DNA of 19,062 bases, from positions 1 through 19,062 of the forward strand of contig JAENZU010000010.1 of NCBI GenBank assembly GCA_016841125.1, given 5' to 3'. This document shows, piece after piece, positions 5,898 through 16,795 of this stretch. Numbering within the stretch: the stretch's first letter is position 1; every line of letters starts with the position of its first letter. Below the pieces are notes generated by a model that was not told the DNA's origin, ran no database searches, and worked only from the letters and a program-made list of their open reading frames with translations. Both the position numbers and the translations under genes were made by a program. The stretch comes from Melioribacter sp. (lineage in GTDB: Bacteria > Bacteroidota > Ignavibacteria > Ignavibacteriales > Melioribacteraceae).

Positions 5898-7504
5898 TGC
5901 TGATCTCCGCCATCAAATTTATTTAGAATGTCTAGCGTTTTAGTATGATAATCCGTTGTCATGGCCTGAAGAATTCTATCAAGATTTGAAAAACTTTGGT
6001 TAAGTCGCTGATTAAAATCATTGTCTAGTTCTGCAATTTGTTGTTGTAAGTGCTCATTTCCTTGTGATAATATATTTACGCTCTTGTTCATATTTTTTTC
6101 AATATTATCCCAGAACTTATCCGAGAGGTCCTTAATTTCCTCTATTTCTTTAAGTCTCTCTATTAAATTTTCAATTGATTTGTTAAATACTTCTTCCTTA
6201 TTTACAAATTCTTCTAACTTAAAGGATGTGTTTTCAAGGTTTGATGAAGACGTTTTTAGGGTAGCGCTACTTTGTGTAAGTTGCTCAATGTTATCTTTTA
6301 CTTTATTTATTATTTCTTGAAATTTTCTGTCGTCAATCATTACTTTTCTAAGTTCATCAATTAATTGCTGTAGTAAACTCTCACTATCTACCATCATTTG
6401 TGTGATGTTAGCCACATTTTTTAAGGTTTCTGTCGTTGTTTTTAATTCGTCTGATACTGAGCGATATTGTTCTATAAGTCTTTGTATTTCTTCTTTATTC
6501 TCTTTTTGCCAATCATTTAGTCTTTTTACGCTGTTATTAAGTTCTTCAAAGTTTTCTTTGACCAATCGCTCAATTAATTCGGATAGTTTTACATTGAATT
6601 CTCCTATTACTTCTTCAATAGCTTTAACCAATATTTCGGTGTTGTTTTTAGCTAACAACTCCGCAAATTCATCAAATTTGGTTTTCATTATTTCATTCGT
6701 TTGAATTAACGTATTTGTTATATCTTTGGTACTGCTATCTATTTTACTACTAATCTGGCCAGATTCTTTTTGCAAGGCATTTAATAATGAAGAAATACTG
6801 TGTTCATTGTCTCCGCTGAGTGAGTCATCAACTTTTTCTATTTTGATATTCAGTTCCTTAAAGCTGTCGGATAATTGTGTTCTAAGTTTAATGGTTTGTG
6901 TGAGCAGACTAGTATCATCATCTCCGCCCAATGATTTTTGTACTTTTTTCAGCGCCTCGGTTTGTTCGACTATTTGCAAAGAGTTTTCGTCAATGCTATC
7001 AGAAATGCTTGAACGCAATTTTGTCAATTCCGTTCCAATGCTATTATCATTTTCACCAACTAGGGCATCATATAATTTGTCAAATTTTTCAACAAGCAAT
7101 TTATTTCCGCCCTTTGTAAGTTCTACTAATCTATTTAATGCCACCAACTCATTGCTTGCTTCTGTTTGCTTTTTCTCATTCCTAACCTGTATTACAGAAA
7201 CAAATTTTGATGATATTGCTGATAGTATAATTCCAATTATAGACGTCCAAAAAGCACCTGTTAATCCTGAAAGCAATTGAGGAATACTTGAGCTGATATC
7301 ATTCACATTAAATCCCCAAAGTGCAAATGCAATTCCTAAAAAAGTACCAAGCACACCTGCAGTTGTAAAAAATCCGGGGATGGAATCAAATATATAATGA
7401 TTGATACTTGAATAATCATTTTTAGCCCTTACTAAATAATACATACTAAATACAACCCAAATAGTAAGAGGTATAAACGCAATAATAATTATAGAACTAC
7501 TCAT
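5894..7504 (-). CDS. zorA: ZorA-like MotA/TolQ/ExbB motor protein with long coiled-coil tail
   Basis: This 536-residue protein has three hydrophobic helices at about residues 4-26, 44-65 and 76-105. The second and third (FFTTAGVLGTFLGIAFALWG; LLSGLTGAFWTSIIGIILSAI) carry the MotA/TolQ/ExbB proton-channel pattern. Nearly all the remaining 430 residues are heptad-rich coiled coil, forming the intracellular tail typical of ZorA. A conserved-looking segment, ENFEELNNSVKRLNDWQ (317-333), fits the ZorA family. The start ATG at 7504 has GGGA upstream and overlaps the stop of a short ORF in an ATGA. By homology, five copies surround two ZorB to make a proton-driven rotary motor that detects phage entry. 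The tail is shorter than in E. coli type I ZorA (about 730 residues). Three glycine-turn repeats in the tail are described under findings. Confidence 0.87.
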   Translation of the reverse strand: MSSSIIIIAFIPLTIWVVFSMYYLVRAKNDYSSINHYIFDSIPGFFTTAGVLGTFLGIAFALWGFNVNDISSSIPQLLSGLTGAFWTSIIGIILSAISSKFVSVIQVRNEKKQTEASNELVALNRLVELTKGGNKLLVEKFDKLYDALVGENDNSIGTELTKLRSSISDSIDENSLQIVEQTEALKKVQKSLGGDDDTSLLTQTIKLRTQLSDSFKELNIKIEKVDDSLSGDNEHSISSLLNALQKESGQISSKIDSSTKDITNTLIQTNEIMKTKFDEFAELLAKNNTEILVKAIEEVIGEFNVKLSELIERLVKENFEELNNSVKRLNDWQKENKEEIQRLIEQYRSVSDELKTTTETLKNVANITQMMVDSESLLQQLIDELRKVMIDDRKFQEIINKVKDNIEQLTQSSATLKTSSSNLENTSFKLEEFVNKEEVFNKSIENLIERLKEIEEIKDLSDKFWDNIEKNMNKSVNILSQGNEHLQQQIAELDNDFNQRLNQSFSNLDRILQAMTTDYHTKTLDILNKFDGGDQQ

Positions 7505-7689
7505 ATTTGATCCCTATATATAATTAGAATTAAGATGTACACATAAATTTTTCTAATAAAAGTATCTCTGTCTTTCACTTTGTGAACTTTTATCTTCTCT
7601 AATGTACGTTTGGAAATATCAATCGGTATCAGTGATTGAAAATTTGATAAACTTACTGCAGATATCTTTTTTGGTAAGATTTTTTTCAT
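7501..7689 (-). CDS. Possible 62-residue leader ORF ahead of zorA
   Basis: This ORF starts at ATG 7689 and its TGA overlaps the zorA ATG (ATGA), the same arrangement seen at two other junctions in this island. That is the main reason to list it. The protein is basic and Lys/Ile-rich, with a hydrophobic stretch near the C-terminus (YVYILILIIY, residues 49-58). I recognise no family, and no Shine-Dalgarno site is visible before its ATG. It could be a translated leader, a small membrane peptide, or chance in AT-rich DNA. Confidence 0.35.
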   Translation of the reverse strand: MKKILPKKISAVSLSNFQSLIPIDISKRTLEKIKVHKVKDRDTFIRKIYVYILILIIYRDQI

Positions 7690-7828
7690 ACATCACACTT
7701 AACCGCAACTCATTTTAGAAATCCAATTTTCACAATTACAAATACCAAATAATTGTCTTGAAAATTTTTATATGATTAAAATATTAAATTTAAGCAAAAA
7801 ACAATAAGCTCATTTAAAAATACAGCCT

Positions 7829-7834
7829 TGTCAA
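7829..7834 (-). promoter_or_regulatory. Possible -35 element for the Zorya-like operon
   Basis: The minus strand carries TTGACA here, in the 198-base spacer ahead of the leader ORF and zorA. A run TATTTTTAAAT follows nine bases later, but no good -10 box lies at the standard 17-base spacing. It is reported only as the best candidate in the spacer. Confidence 0.2.
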
Positions 7835-7887
7835 ATTTATACCCGATGTATATTTTTCTACTGGCAAGATGTTTTTTTACCGAATTA

Positions 7888-8265
7888 TTAGGATAGAATT
7901 AACATATAAAATGTCGCTACCAACTCCACAACCGACACCAACAAGATCAAGGTTAAAATCCCAATCGATGTTTTCGTTTTAAATTCCGGATGTCCTTTCT
8001 TAATGAAGTAAGTATGAATTGTAAATGCAAAGATTCCTGAGAGTGAGAGGATCAGGGAGAATATTAGTCCGGTAAATGTTGAGGTGTAAACTTCTACAAG
8101 TCCGTAAAGTACGATGGCTATTAAAGGAATGTGGAGCAGCAGAAAGAATGATATGCCGCCGGGGAGTTTGAAGAGTTTCCATTCTTTCCAGTAAGCCGAG
8201 TCGATTTCGTGCACGATTAGAAGTACCGCGTTTGCAAAGTAGAGCCAGAAAAGAAGTGAACTCAT
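7888..8265 (-). CDS. Small four-helix integral membrane protein, unknown function
   Basis: This 125-residue protein has about four membrane helices at residues 4-20, 38-60, 63-86 and 100-124. The first ends in a conserved-looking polar patch, HEIDSAYWKEWKLFKLPGG (19-37), which resembles uncharacterised small membrane proteins of many bacteria. His19, Glu20 and Asp22 within the membrane border could bind a metal, but this is speculation. A GAGAGG ribosome site lies six bases before the ATG. An intrinsic terminator just upstream separates it from the gyrA-linked gene, so it is probably transcribed on its own. It does not obviously belong to the defence cassette. Confidence 0.75.
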   Translation of the reverse strand: MSSLLFWLYFANAVLLIVHEIDSAYWKEWKLFKLPGGISFFLLLHIPLIAIVLYGLVEVYTSTFTGLIFSLILSLSGIFAFTIHTYFIKKGHPEFKTKTSIGILTLILLVSVVELVATFYMLILS

Positions 8266-8308
8266 TTTTGCCTCTCCGGTTTATTTGAGATTAATATCTA
8301 TTAAATAA

Positions 8309-8334
8309 AGATTCCGGCACTTAGTCCGGAATCT
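8309..8334 (-). terminator. Intrinsic terminator after the gyrA-linked PLP enzyme gene
   Basis: Perfect 9-bp arms AGATTCCGG (8309-8317) and CCGGAATCT (8326-8334) enclose an 8-base loop that can itself close by ACT/AGT. On the minus strand the stem is followed by TTATTTAATAG. It lies 31 bases past the stop of the PLP enzyme and ends the leftward replication-gene operon. Confidence 0.8.
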
Positions 8335-8365
8335 CAGTAATCATCAAATATTTTAAACTAAAGTG

Positions 8366-9586
8366 TTAAGCGTGCTCTTCAACTTTATGAGGTATCTTTT
8401 CCTCAACTTTTTTGAGTGCCTGATCGAGATCGTTAATGATATCATTTACATTTTCGATACCGACCGAAAGGCGGACAAGTCCTTCGGTAATGCCTGCTTT
8501 CTCTCTAGCTTCTTTACCCATCGAAAGATGCGTCATACTTGCAGGATGCTGAACAAGAGATTCTACTCCGCCAAGACTTACGGCAAGCTGGCAGAATTTT
8601 ACATTGTTCATTACAATTTCGCCCGCTTCAAATCCTCCTGCTAATTCAAATGATATCATGCCGCCTGTATTTTTATGCTGCTTTTTGCAGATATCATATT
8701 GAGGGTGACTTTTAAGTCCGGGATATCTTACCCACTTTACTTGAGGGTGTGCTTCAAGATATTCTGCAATTATTTGTGCGCTCTCGCTGTGGCGCTGCAT
8801 CCTTAGGTCGAGTGTTTTCAAACCTCTGTGTACGAGGAACGAGTTGAAAGGATCGATAACTCCGCCAAGCTGGTTTAACACTTTCCGCATCAGCGTGAAC
8901 ATTTCTTCATCTTTTACAACTATGATACCCGCAACCACATCCGCATGTCCGTTAAGGAATTTTGTCATGCTGTGAACAACTATATCAACACCTAAACTCA
9001 ACGGCTGCTGTAATGCGGGACTCATAAAAGTATTATCAACAACCAGCAATGCCCCGGCTTGTTTTGCAATTTCGGAAATCTCTTTTAAGTCGGAAACCTC
9101 GAGAGTGGGGTTGCCGGGTGTCTCAACATAAATAATTTTTGTGTTGGGTTTAATTGCAGATTTAACTTCATCAATTACGGCAGTGTTCACAAACGTGCTG
9201 TCAATATTGAATTTAGAGATTACCGTTCTAAGCAAAGTTGCGGTAGGTCCGTAAACCGCTTTGGATGATACAATATGATCGCCTGCTTTGAGCAATGCTA
9301 AAAACACTGTGCTTATTGCAGCCATGCCGCTACCGCAGCCTAAAGCTTTATGTCCTCCTTCTAGCTCGGCAACTGCGTTTTCCATTGCTTCGATAGTAGG
9401 GTTTTTCATGCGTGTATAAATGTACCCTTCGGATTCTCCTTTGAAAAGGGATGCGCCGTGTGCGGTAGATTCAAATTTAAATGTTGATGTTTGATAAATA
9501 GGCGGAACTACAGGTCCGAATTCATATTCACCCACGCCGGCATGAACACATTTCGATCCGAATTCCGATTTTTTACTATGTGACAT
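8366..9586 (-). CDS. PLP-dependent trans-sulfuration family enzyme, probably methionine gamma-lyase
   Basis: This 406-residue protein is a full-length Cys/Met metabolism PLP enzyme (fold type I). Visible features are Tyr57 and Arg59 (YTRMKNP, phosphate contacts from the neighbouring subunit), CGSGMAAI (84-91), Tyr112 (ring stacking), Asp184 in VVDNTF (pyridine nitrogen), and Lys209 in SMTKFLNGHADVVAG (Schiff base). NGHADVVAG and the C-terminal SLGGVESLVQHPASMTH are closest to methionine gamma-lyase, which splits methionine to methanethiol, 2-oxobutyrate and ammonia. However, the active-site Cys of the Pseudomonas enzyme (Cys116) is replaced by Pro114 here (VYGPTATLL), so cystathionine gamma-lyase or a related activity remains possible. 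The start follows the gyrA stop by 15 bases, suggesting co-transcription, and a strong terminator follows the gene. Confidence 0.88.
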   Translation of the reverse strand: MSHSKKSEFGSKCVHAGVGEYEFGPVVPPIYQTSTFKFESTAHGASLFKGESEGYIYTRMKNPTIEAMENAVAELEGGHKALGCGSGMAAISTVFLALLKAGDHIVSSKAVYGPTATLLRTVISKFNIDSTFVNTAVIDEVKSAIKPNTKIIYVETPGNPTLEVSDLKEISEIAKQAGALLVVDNTFMSPALQQPLSLGVDIVVHSMTKFLNGHADVVAGIIVVKDEEMFTLMRKVLNQLGGVIDPFNSFLVHRGLKTLDLRMQRHSESAQIIAEYLEAHPQVKWVRYPGLKSHPQYDICKKQHKNTGGMISFELAGGFEAGEIVMNNVKFCQLAVSLGGVESLVQHPASMTHLSMGKEAREKAGITEGLVRLSVGIENVNDIINDLDQALKKVEEKIPHKVEEHA

Positions 9587-9601
9587 TTTAATAACCTGTT
9601 T

Positions 9602-12103
9602 TTAATTTATATCTAGTTCTTCTTCCGGTTCTTCGCCGTTTTCATCATTGTTTACATCACCAATTCCATTTGGTTCTTCATCCTCGGGAACAACTTTGGC
9701 AATGTCGGCAATCGAGTCTTCGTCATTTAATCTTATAACTCTAACGCCTTGAGTATTTCTACCCATTACACGCAAGTCTTTTACAGACTGGCGTATTACC
9801 ATTCCGAATGTTGTTATTATCACGAGCTCATCGTTATCATTAACAGCAAGCAAGGCTATCATCTTACCGTTTCGTTCGTTTGTTTTAACTGTAATGATAC
9901 CTTTACCGCCGCGGCGTGTAATTCTATAATCGTCCAGATCGGAACGTTTTCCGAATCCGTGCTCTGTAACAACCAGCAGCGTTGAGGCTCTTCTAATTAC
10001 TATCGCGCCGATAACCTTATCGTCCTTAGCCAGCCTTATGCCTCTTACGCCTGTTGCGGTTCTTCCCATTTCGCGAACGTCGCTTTCTTTAAATCTGATA
10101 GCCATTCCGCTACGGGTTCCGATTACAACATCGTTAGTGCCGTCGGTTACTTTAACTTCAATAAGCTTGTCGCCTTCAACAAGGTTGATTGCGTTGATAC
10201 CGCCTCTGCGTACGTTTGAATATGCAGATAGAGTTGTTTTCTTAACGGTACCTCTTTCGGTAAACATAATAATGTTTTTATCATCAGAAAATTCTTTGAC
10301 GGAAATGAATGCCGTGATCTGTTCTTCTTTTTCTTTTTCTAGAAGATTGAGAATCGACCGTCCGCGTGCTGCTCTTCCCCCTTCAGGAATTTCGTGAACC
10401 TTCAGCCAATAGACTTTTCCTTTATCGGTAAAGAACATCAGGTAATGGTGGGTTGAAGCAATAAACATATGCTCGATGAAATCTTCGTCTTTAGTTCCTG
10501 CACCGGTAACGCCTTTGCCTCCGCGCCCCTGTCTGCGGTATCCGCTTACAGGAAATCTCTTAATGAATCCGCGATGCGAAATTGTTACTACTACATCTTC
10601 TTCGGCAATAATATCTTCAAGCGAAAACTCTTTCGGGTCGTGAATGATCTCGGTTCTTCTGGCATCGCCGTAACGTTCCTTTATATTCAACAATTCTTCT
10701 TTAATGATAATATAGCGTTTACTTTCACTGTCCAAAATTCCTCTTAGCTTTTCAATCACTTGTAAAACTTCTTTGTACTCATCTTCAATTTTCTTTCTTT
10801 CAAGTCCCGTTAATCTTTGCAGACGCATATCCAAAATAGCTTTAGCTTGTATTTCACTAAGTTTGAATTTACGCATCAAATTGTTTCTAGCGGTTTCAAC
10901 GTCCGGAGATTTTTTAATCGTCTCAATTACTTCGTCTATATTATCGAGTGCAATTATGTAGCCTTCCAAAATATGCGCGCGTTTTTCCGCTGCTTCAAGT
11001 TCATACTTTGTACGGCGTATCAAAATATCCATGCGGTGATTGATAAAATGATACATCATTTCTTTGAGGGTAAGAACTTTCGGAATGCCGTTAACAAGAG
11101 CAAGCATTATAACACCGAATGTAACCTGCATCTGCGTGTGTTTATATAACTGGTTTAGTATTACCGAAGGCTGACCGTCACGTTTTGTTTCAATAACAAT
11201 ACGCATACCGTCACGGTCGGATTCATCTCTGATATTGGAGATATCATTGATCTTTCCGTCTTTAACAAGATCGGCAATTTTTTCAATTAGATTGGCTTTG
11301 TTCACCTGATAGGGAAGTTCCGAGACAATGATATTTTCACGGTCATTTTTCATTGTTTCAACATTCGCCCGAGCCCGGAGGATAACTCTTCCGCGACCGG
11401 TTAGAAATGCTTCTCTTACACCTTCAAAACCATAAATAATTCCGCCGGTGGGAAAGTCAGGTGCTTTTACATATTTCATCAGGTCTTTGGTTTCAAGTGT
11501 AGGCTCATCAATCAGAGCGATCAATCCATCCACAATCTCATTCAGGTTATGCGGGGGAATGTTTGTTGCCATACCGACGGCAATACCGCTGGATCCGTTA
11601 ACCAAAAGGTTCGGGAGGTAAGAGGGCATAACCGATGGTTCCTGAAGCGAATCGTCGAAGTTGGCTACAAAGTTAACCGTGTTTTTGTCGAGGTCGCGAA
11701 GCATCTCTTCGGATATCCGCGCCATTCTCGCTTCAGTGTAACGCATTGCTGCGGGCGAGTCACCGTCAACGGAACCAAAGTTTCCCTGTCCGTCAACCAA
11801 AGGATATCTAAGCGAAAAATCCTGTACCATTCTAACCATCGTATAATAAACTGCGGTATCTCCGTGAGGATGGTATTTACCCAAAACCTCACCCACAATT
11901 CTGGCTGATTTTTTATAGGCTCTATTATAGGCTAATCCTAATTCATGCATACCGTAAAGCACTCTTCTGTGCACCGGTTTTAAACCGTCTCTTACATCGG
12001 GTAACGCACGCGATACTATTACCGACATTGCATAATCGATATAAGACGACTTCATTTCGTCTTCTAAAGAAACGGGTAATACTTTTTCAAAAAATGTTGC
12101 CAT
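9602..12103 (-). CDS. gyrA: DNA gyrase subunit A
   Basis: This 833-residue protein is the breakage-reunion subunit of DNA gyrase. It works as A2B2 with GyrB to introduce negative supercoils and clear torsion ahead of the fork. Catalytic Tyr122 lies in [13 protein letters not shown] (118-130), next to Arg121. The C-terminal beta-pinwheel carries the gyrase-defining GyrA box as QGRGGKG (525-531), with Gly replacing the usual second-position Arg; this separates it from ParC. The protein ends in a very acidic tail (from about 795), a feature that tunes supercoiling in other GyrA proteins. The quinolone-determining region reads [11 protein letters not shown], with Thr83 and Tyr87 where E. coli has Ser83 and Asp87. 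The start ATG is 31 bases after the gyrB stop, so the pair is co-transcribed. Confidence 0.97.
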   Translation of the reverse strand: MATFFEKVLPVSLEDEMKSSYIDYAMSVIVSRALPDVRDGLKPVHRRVLYGMHELGLAYNRAYKKSARIVGEVLGKYHPHGDTAVYYTMVRMVQDFSLRYPLVDGQGNFGSVDGDSPAAMRYTEARMARISEEMLRDLDKNTVNFVANFDDSLQEPSVMPSYLPNLLVNGSSGIAVGMATNIPPHNLNEIVDGLIALIDEPTLETKDLMKYVKAPDFPTGGIIYGFEGVREAFLTGRGRVILRARANVETMKNDRENIIVSELPYQVNKANLIEKIADLVKDGKINDISNIRDESDRDGMRIVIETKRDGQPSVILNQLYKHTQMQVTFGVIMLALVNGIPKVLTLKEMMYHFINHRMDILIRRTKYELEAAEKRAHILEGYIIALDNIDEVIETIKKSPDVETARNNLMRKFKLSEIQAKAILDMRLQRLTGLERKKIEDEYKEVLQVIEKLRGILDSESKRYIIIKEELLNIKERYGDARRTEIIHDPKEFSLEDIIAEEDVVVTISHRGFIKRFPVSGYRRQGRGGKGVTGAGTKDEDFIEHMFIASTHHYLMFFTDKGKVYWLKVHEIPEGGRAARGRSILNLLEKEKEEQITAFISVKEFSDDKNIIMFTERGTVKKTTLSAYSNVRRGGINAINLVEGDKLIEVKVTDGTNDVVIGTRSGMAIRFKESDVREMGRTATGVRGIRLAKDDKVIGAIVIRRASTLLVVTEHGFGKRSDLDDYRITRRGGKGIITVKTNERNGKMIALLAVNDNDELVIITTFGMVIRQSVKDLRVMGRNTQGVRVIRLNDEDSIADIAKVVPEDEEPNGIGDVNNDENGEEPEEELDIN

Positions 12104-12134
12104 AAGTTTTTCTGTATTCTAAGTTATATAAAAA

Positions 12135-14096
<1,962 letters not shown>

Positions 14097-14117
14097 TCAC
14101 CTGCAAATTAATGTTTG

Positions 14118-14405
14118 CTACTTAATAAATTTTATTGATGTGATTACTTCTTCATTAAAGTATTTATTAATTTTTTTTATTATCACATTTTGAATTAATT
14201 TTAACTCGCTTCTATAAACAGAGTTTTCTACACACAGAAATAACGTTTTTTTAAAAACTTTTTTCGGCTCCGATAGTTTTGTCAGTTCGGTTAAAATTTC
14301 TCCGTATTTTTCTATTACATCCTGCTCTTTTACAAATTTTCTAATCTTCCCAAATTCTTTTTCTTCGTTTATTATTTCCGATACTGTTCTAAATTTTTCA
14401 GGCAT
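14118..14405 (-). CDS. dciA: DUF721 / DciA-like helicase-loading protein
   Basis: This 95-residue protein fits the short DUF721 form. It has an N-terminal helical stretch, and a C-terminal alpha-beta core with KTLFLCVENSVYRSELKLIQ (53-72), comparable to the usual 'L.v.v.nsv...eL' pattern. The family includes DciA, which recruits the replicative helicase DnaB in bacteria without DnaC or DnaI. The gene overlaps the end of recF by eight bases, and gyrB follows 24 bases later. The recF-DUF721-gyrB order is well known and supports the call. The short length leaves some doubt about full DciA function. Confidence 0.82.
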   Translation of the reverse strand: MPEKFRTVSEIINEEKEFGKIRKFVKEQDVIEKYGEILTELTKLSEPKKVFKKTLFLCVENSVYRSELKLIQNVIIKKINKYFNEEVITSIKFIK

Positions 14406-15510
14406 AAGCTGCTTTGCCGTTATTTACATTCAGTACTAAATCGTTTTCTGTTTTTTGGAGATGTTTAAAATTTGTGAAGTCTGTCATGGTTATAAATGCC
14501 TGACCGATATCGTTAAGATATTCACTAATTTTTCTCGAACGGTTAGTATCGAGTTCCCCGAAAACATCATCCATTAAAAATATGGGCACTATGGATCTGA
14601 CGTTTTTTAAATAAAAAAACTCACCAAACCGGAGAGCTATTTGAAAAGTTTTATGCTGACCTTGAGAGCCGAACTTTCTTATTTCATGTTCGTTAATTGT
14701 AAATATAAAATCGTCTCTATGCGGACCTACAAGATTAGTGGCTCTTCTTAATTCATCGTTGTACCGTTCTTTCAATTCGTCTCTAAATTTTTCATCTATC
14801 ATATTTTCGTCTAGTTCACCGTAAAAGGAATAGTAAACTGAAGGCTTTTCTTTTCCTTCCATAACTCTTTGGTAAGAGTTCTCAATATATTCCTGAAATG
14901 TTTTAATAAATTTAATTCTATGCTTCACAATTTCAGATCCGGAATTAATTAAAGTCTCGGTCCATGCTTCCAATTGACTTAACAAATATCTGTTATTGGA
15001 TTCTTTTATTTGGGAAAGCAATGAAGACCTTTGGCGCAGAGTTCTATTATAGTCGAGCAAAATCTTCAAATAAGTTTCACTGGATTGCGAAATTACCGAA
15101 TCAACAAATTTTCTTCTGTCTGCCGGAGCTCCAAGTGTAATGGAATGATCGGATTGGGTTAAAGTTACAACAGGAAATTTACCAATTAAAGTAGATGCTC
15201 TGTTAACTTGTTTATCGTTTAGAAAAACACTTTTTTTATTTGTATCTAAATCGTAATAAATCCGAATTTTGTTTTTTACCGTATCTCTGAAAGCTCCGGT
15301 AATTTCAAAAAAACGCTCATCAAAATTTAGTGCTTCATTATCCGATGCTTGATTCAGACTACGTGTAGTACATAAAAAATACATTGCTTCAAGTATCGTT
15401 GTTTTTCCCTGTCCGTTTCCTCCAACTATATAATTAAGGTTCTCTGAAAAATTTAATTCTGTATTTTTATGTAATCTAAAATTTGAAAGAGCAAGCCGTT
15501 CTAGGATCAT
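14398..15510 (-). CDS. recF: DNA replication and repair protein RecF
   Basis: This 370-residue SMC/ABC-type ATPase has the normal RecF length. Walker A is GGNGQGKTT (30-38), the ABC signature is GSQGQHKT (281-288), and Walker B is IFLMDDVFGELD (310-321). VGPHRDD (261-267) is another RecF hallmark. With RecO and RecR it loads RecA at single-strand gaps, binding DNA as an ATP-bound dimer. The start ATG is one base past the dnaN stop, and the DUF721 gene overlaps its end, so the set is clearly one transcript. Confidence 0.97.
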   Translation of the reverse strand: MILERLALSNFRLHKNTELNFSENLNYIVGGNGQGKTTILEAMYFLCTTRSLNQASDNEALNFDERFFEITGAFRDTVKNKIRIYYDLDTNKKSVFLNDKQVNRASTLIGKFPVVTLTQSDHSITLGAPADRRKFVDSVISQSSETYLKILLDYNRTLRQRSSLLSQIKESNNRYLLSQLEAWTETLINSGSEIVKHRIKFIKTFQEYIENSYQRVMEGKEKPSVYYSFYGELDENMIDEKFRDELKERYNDELRRATNLVGPHRDDFIFTINEHEIRKFGSQGQHKTFQIALRFGEFFYLKNVRSIVPIFLMDDVFGELDTNRSRKISEYLNDIGQAFITMTDFTNFKHLQKTENDLVLNVNNGKAAYA

Positions 15511-15511
15511 T

Positions 15512-16642
15512 TTAATTATTCAACCGGACCGGCATCAGCAGCATCATTAATGATTGATCTTCTTTTTCTTCATTAGGTACAATAACAACAGCTTTAGTAG
15601 GAGAATGAAGTTTAAGTACTATTTCTTTTTCACTGCCTAAATGACTAAGTATATCGTTAACATAGCCTGAGTTAAAACCAATTTCCAAAGGCTCGCCGTC
15701 ATATTCGCACATAATATTTTCAGTACCCGACGCACCCAGATCCAGATCTTCCGCGGATATCTCAAGATTACTTCCGGTAACCGAAAATTTAACTTTGCGT
15801 GTGTTGGAAGTTGAAAAAAGCATCATCCTTTTTATAGCATCATTTAATTCTTTTGTTAATACTTTTAGTCTAAATTCGTTTTCAAGCGGGATAACACTTG
15901 AATAGTCTGGATATTTCTGCGCGATAAGTCTTGTGATAAGTTCTATATCGCTAAGTACAAATGAAATATGACTCTTGCTTAAATAAACTTTTACTTCTTT
16001 TTCATCTATAATTTTCATTAAAACGGAAATAGCTCTCTCCGGAACAATATACTGTGTTTTGAGTTCAGGGTTAATGTTTTTCATTAGAAGGTTGGAAAGT
16101 CTATGACCGTCGGTAGCTACAAATCTTAAGCCTTCTTCTTCAAATTCAAAAAGGGTTCCCATCATTGCGGGGCGCATCTCCTCTTTGCTCATAGCAAAAG
16201 CGGTTTTCTCGAGTGCGTAACGGAGTTGTTCGCCTGAAACAGAAAACTCATTAAGGTCTTCTTTTTCATCCTCTTTTGGGAACGAAGGAATTTCCGGATA
16301 TTCATCCGGTTCTAAATAGCTTAGGGTATACTTACCGTTTTCTGTTGCAAGTTTAACTTTGCCGTTGGAATTTATTTCGAAAATAATTGAGGTATCGGGC
16401 AGCGATCGGACAACATCGTATAAAAGTTTTGCAGGAATAACAAAGCTCTTATTTTCATCCGCAACAATATTGAGCGATGACTTTAACGATATCTCAAGAT
16501 CGGTTGCATAAATGGTAAGCAAACCGTCTTTAATCTCGAATAAAAAGTTTTCCAAAATCTGCATTGGTGTTCTGGTTGGCACCGCCGGAATGATCTTATT
16601 TAGGAGTTTTTCCAACTCCTTGCTGTTAACCTTAAATTCCAT
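15512..16642 (-). CDS. dnaN: DNA polymerase III beta subunit (sliding clamp)
   Basis: This 376-residue protein has three clamp domains of about 120 residues each. It begins MEFKVNSKELEKLL and ends with the typical LMPVRL clamp motif (368-373). VATDGHRLSN (174-183) is a conserved clamp segment. As a ring dimer it tethers polymerase III to DNA. The start ATG has a GGAG site eight bases upstream. It is the first gene of the leftward replication operon, directly beside the candidate origin. No dnaA is present on either side in this window. Confidence 0.97.
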   Translation of the reverse strand: MEFKVNSKELEKLLNKIIPAVPTRTPMQILENFLFEIKDGLLTIYATDLEISLKSSLNIVADENKSFVIPAKLLYDVVRSLPDTSIIFEINSNGKVKLATENGKYTLSYLEPDEYPEIPSFPKEDEKEDLNEFSVSGEQLRYALEKTAFAMSKEEMRPAMMGTLFEFEEEGLRFVATDGHRLSNLLMKNINPELKTQYIVPERAISVLMKIIDEKEVKVYLSKSHISFVLSDIELITRLIAQKYPDYSSVIPLENEFRLKVLTKELNDAIKRMMLFSTSNTRKVKFSVTGSNLEISAEDLDLGASGTENIMCEYDGEPLEIGFNSGYVNDILSHLGSEKEIVLKLHSPTKAVVIVPNEEKEDQSLMMLLMPVRLNN

Positions 16643-16786
16643 CTATTTGCTCCAAATTTAAAATAAAAATATACCAAAATTAGCCGTCATATTCAATCAT
16701 TTTAAGTTATTAACAAAATCATTAATCATTATTATTATTAATTAATTTTATTTAAATAACTTATTATAATAATTATAGTGTGGATT

Positions 16787-16795
16787 TGTGGATAA
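16787..16795 (-). promoter_or_regulatory. Perfect DnaA box
   Basis: TGTGGATAA on the plus strand is the exact complement of the consensus TTATCCACA. It lies just beside the AT-rich stretch 16716-16777. Confidence 0.7.

Noticed and set aside
6726..7280. Plus-strand 184-residue ORF opposite zorA
   Set aside because: Ser/Leu/Phe-rich complement of the coiled-coil coding sequence, without family motifs or a ribosome site.
5178..7504. Flagellar MotAB or TolQR/ExbBD identity for the motor pair
   Set aside because: The long coiled tail of the first protein and the adjacent HNH nuclease fit Zorya; no flagellar, tol or tonB genes are nearby.
10038..11908. Several 60-119-residue ORFs opposite gyrA
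   Set aside because: They are antisense to strongly conserved gyrA sequence and show no protein-family pattern.
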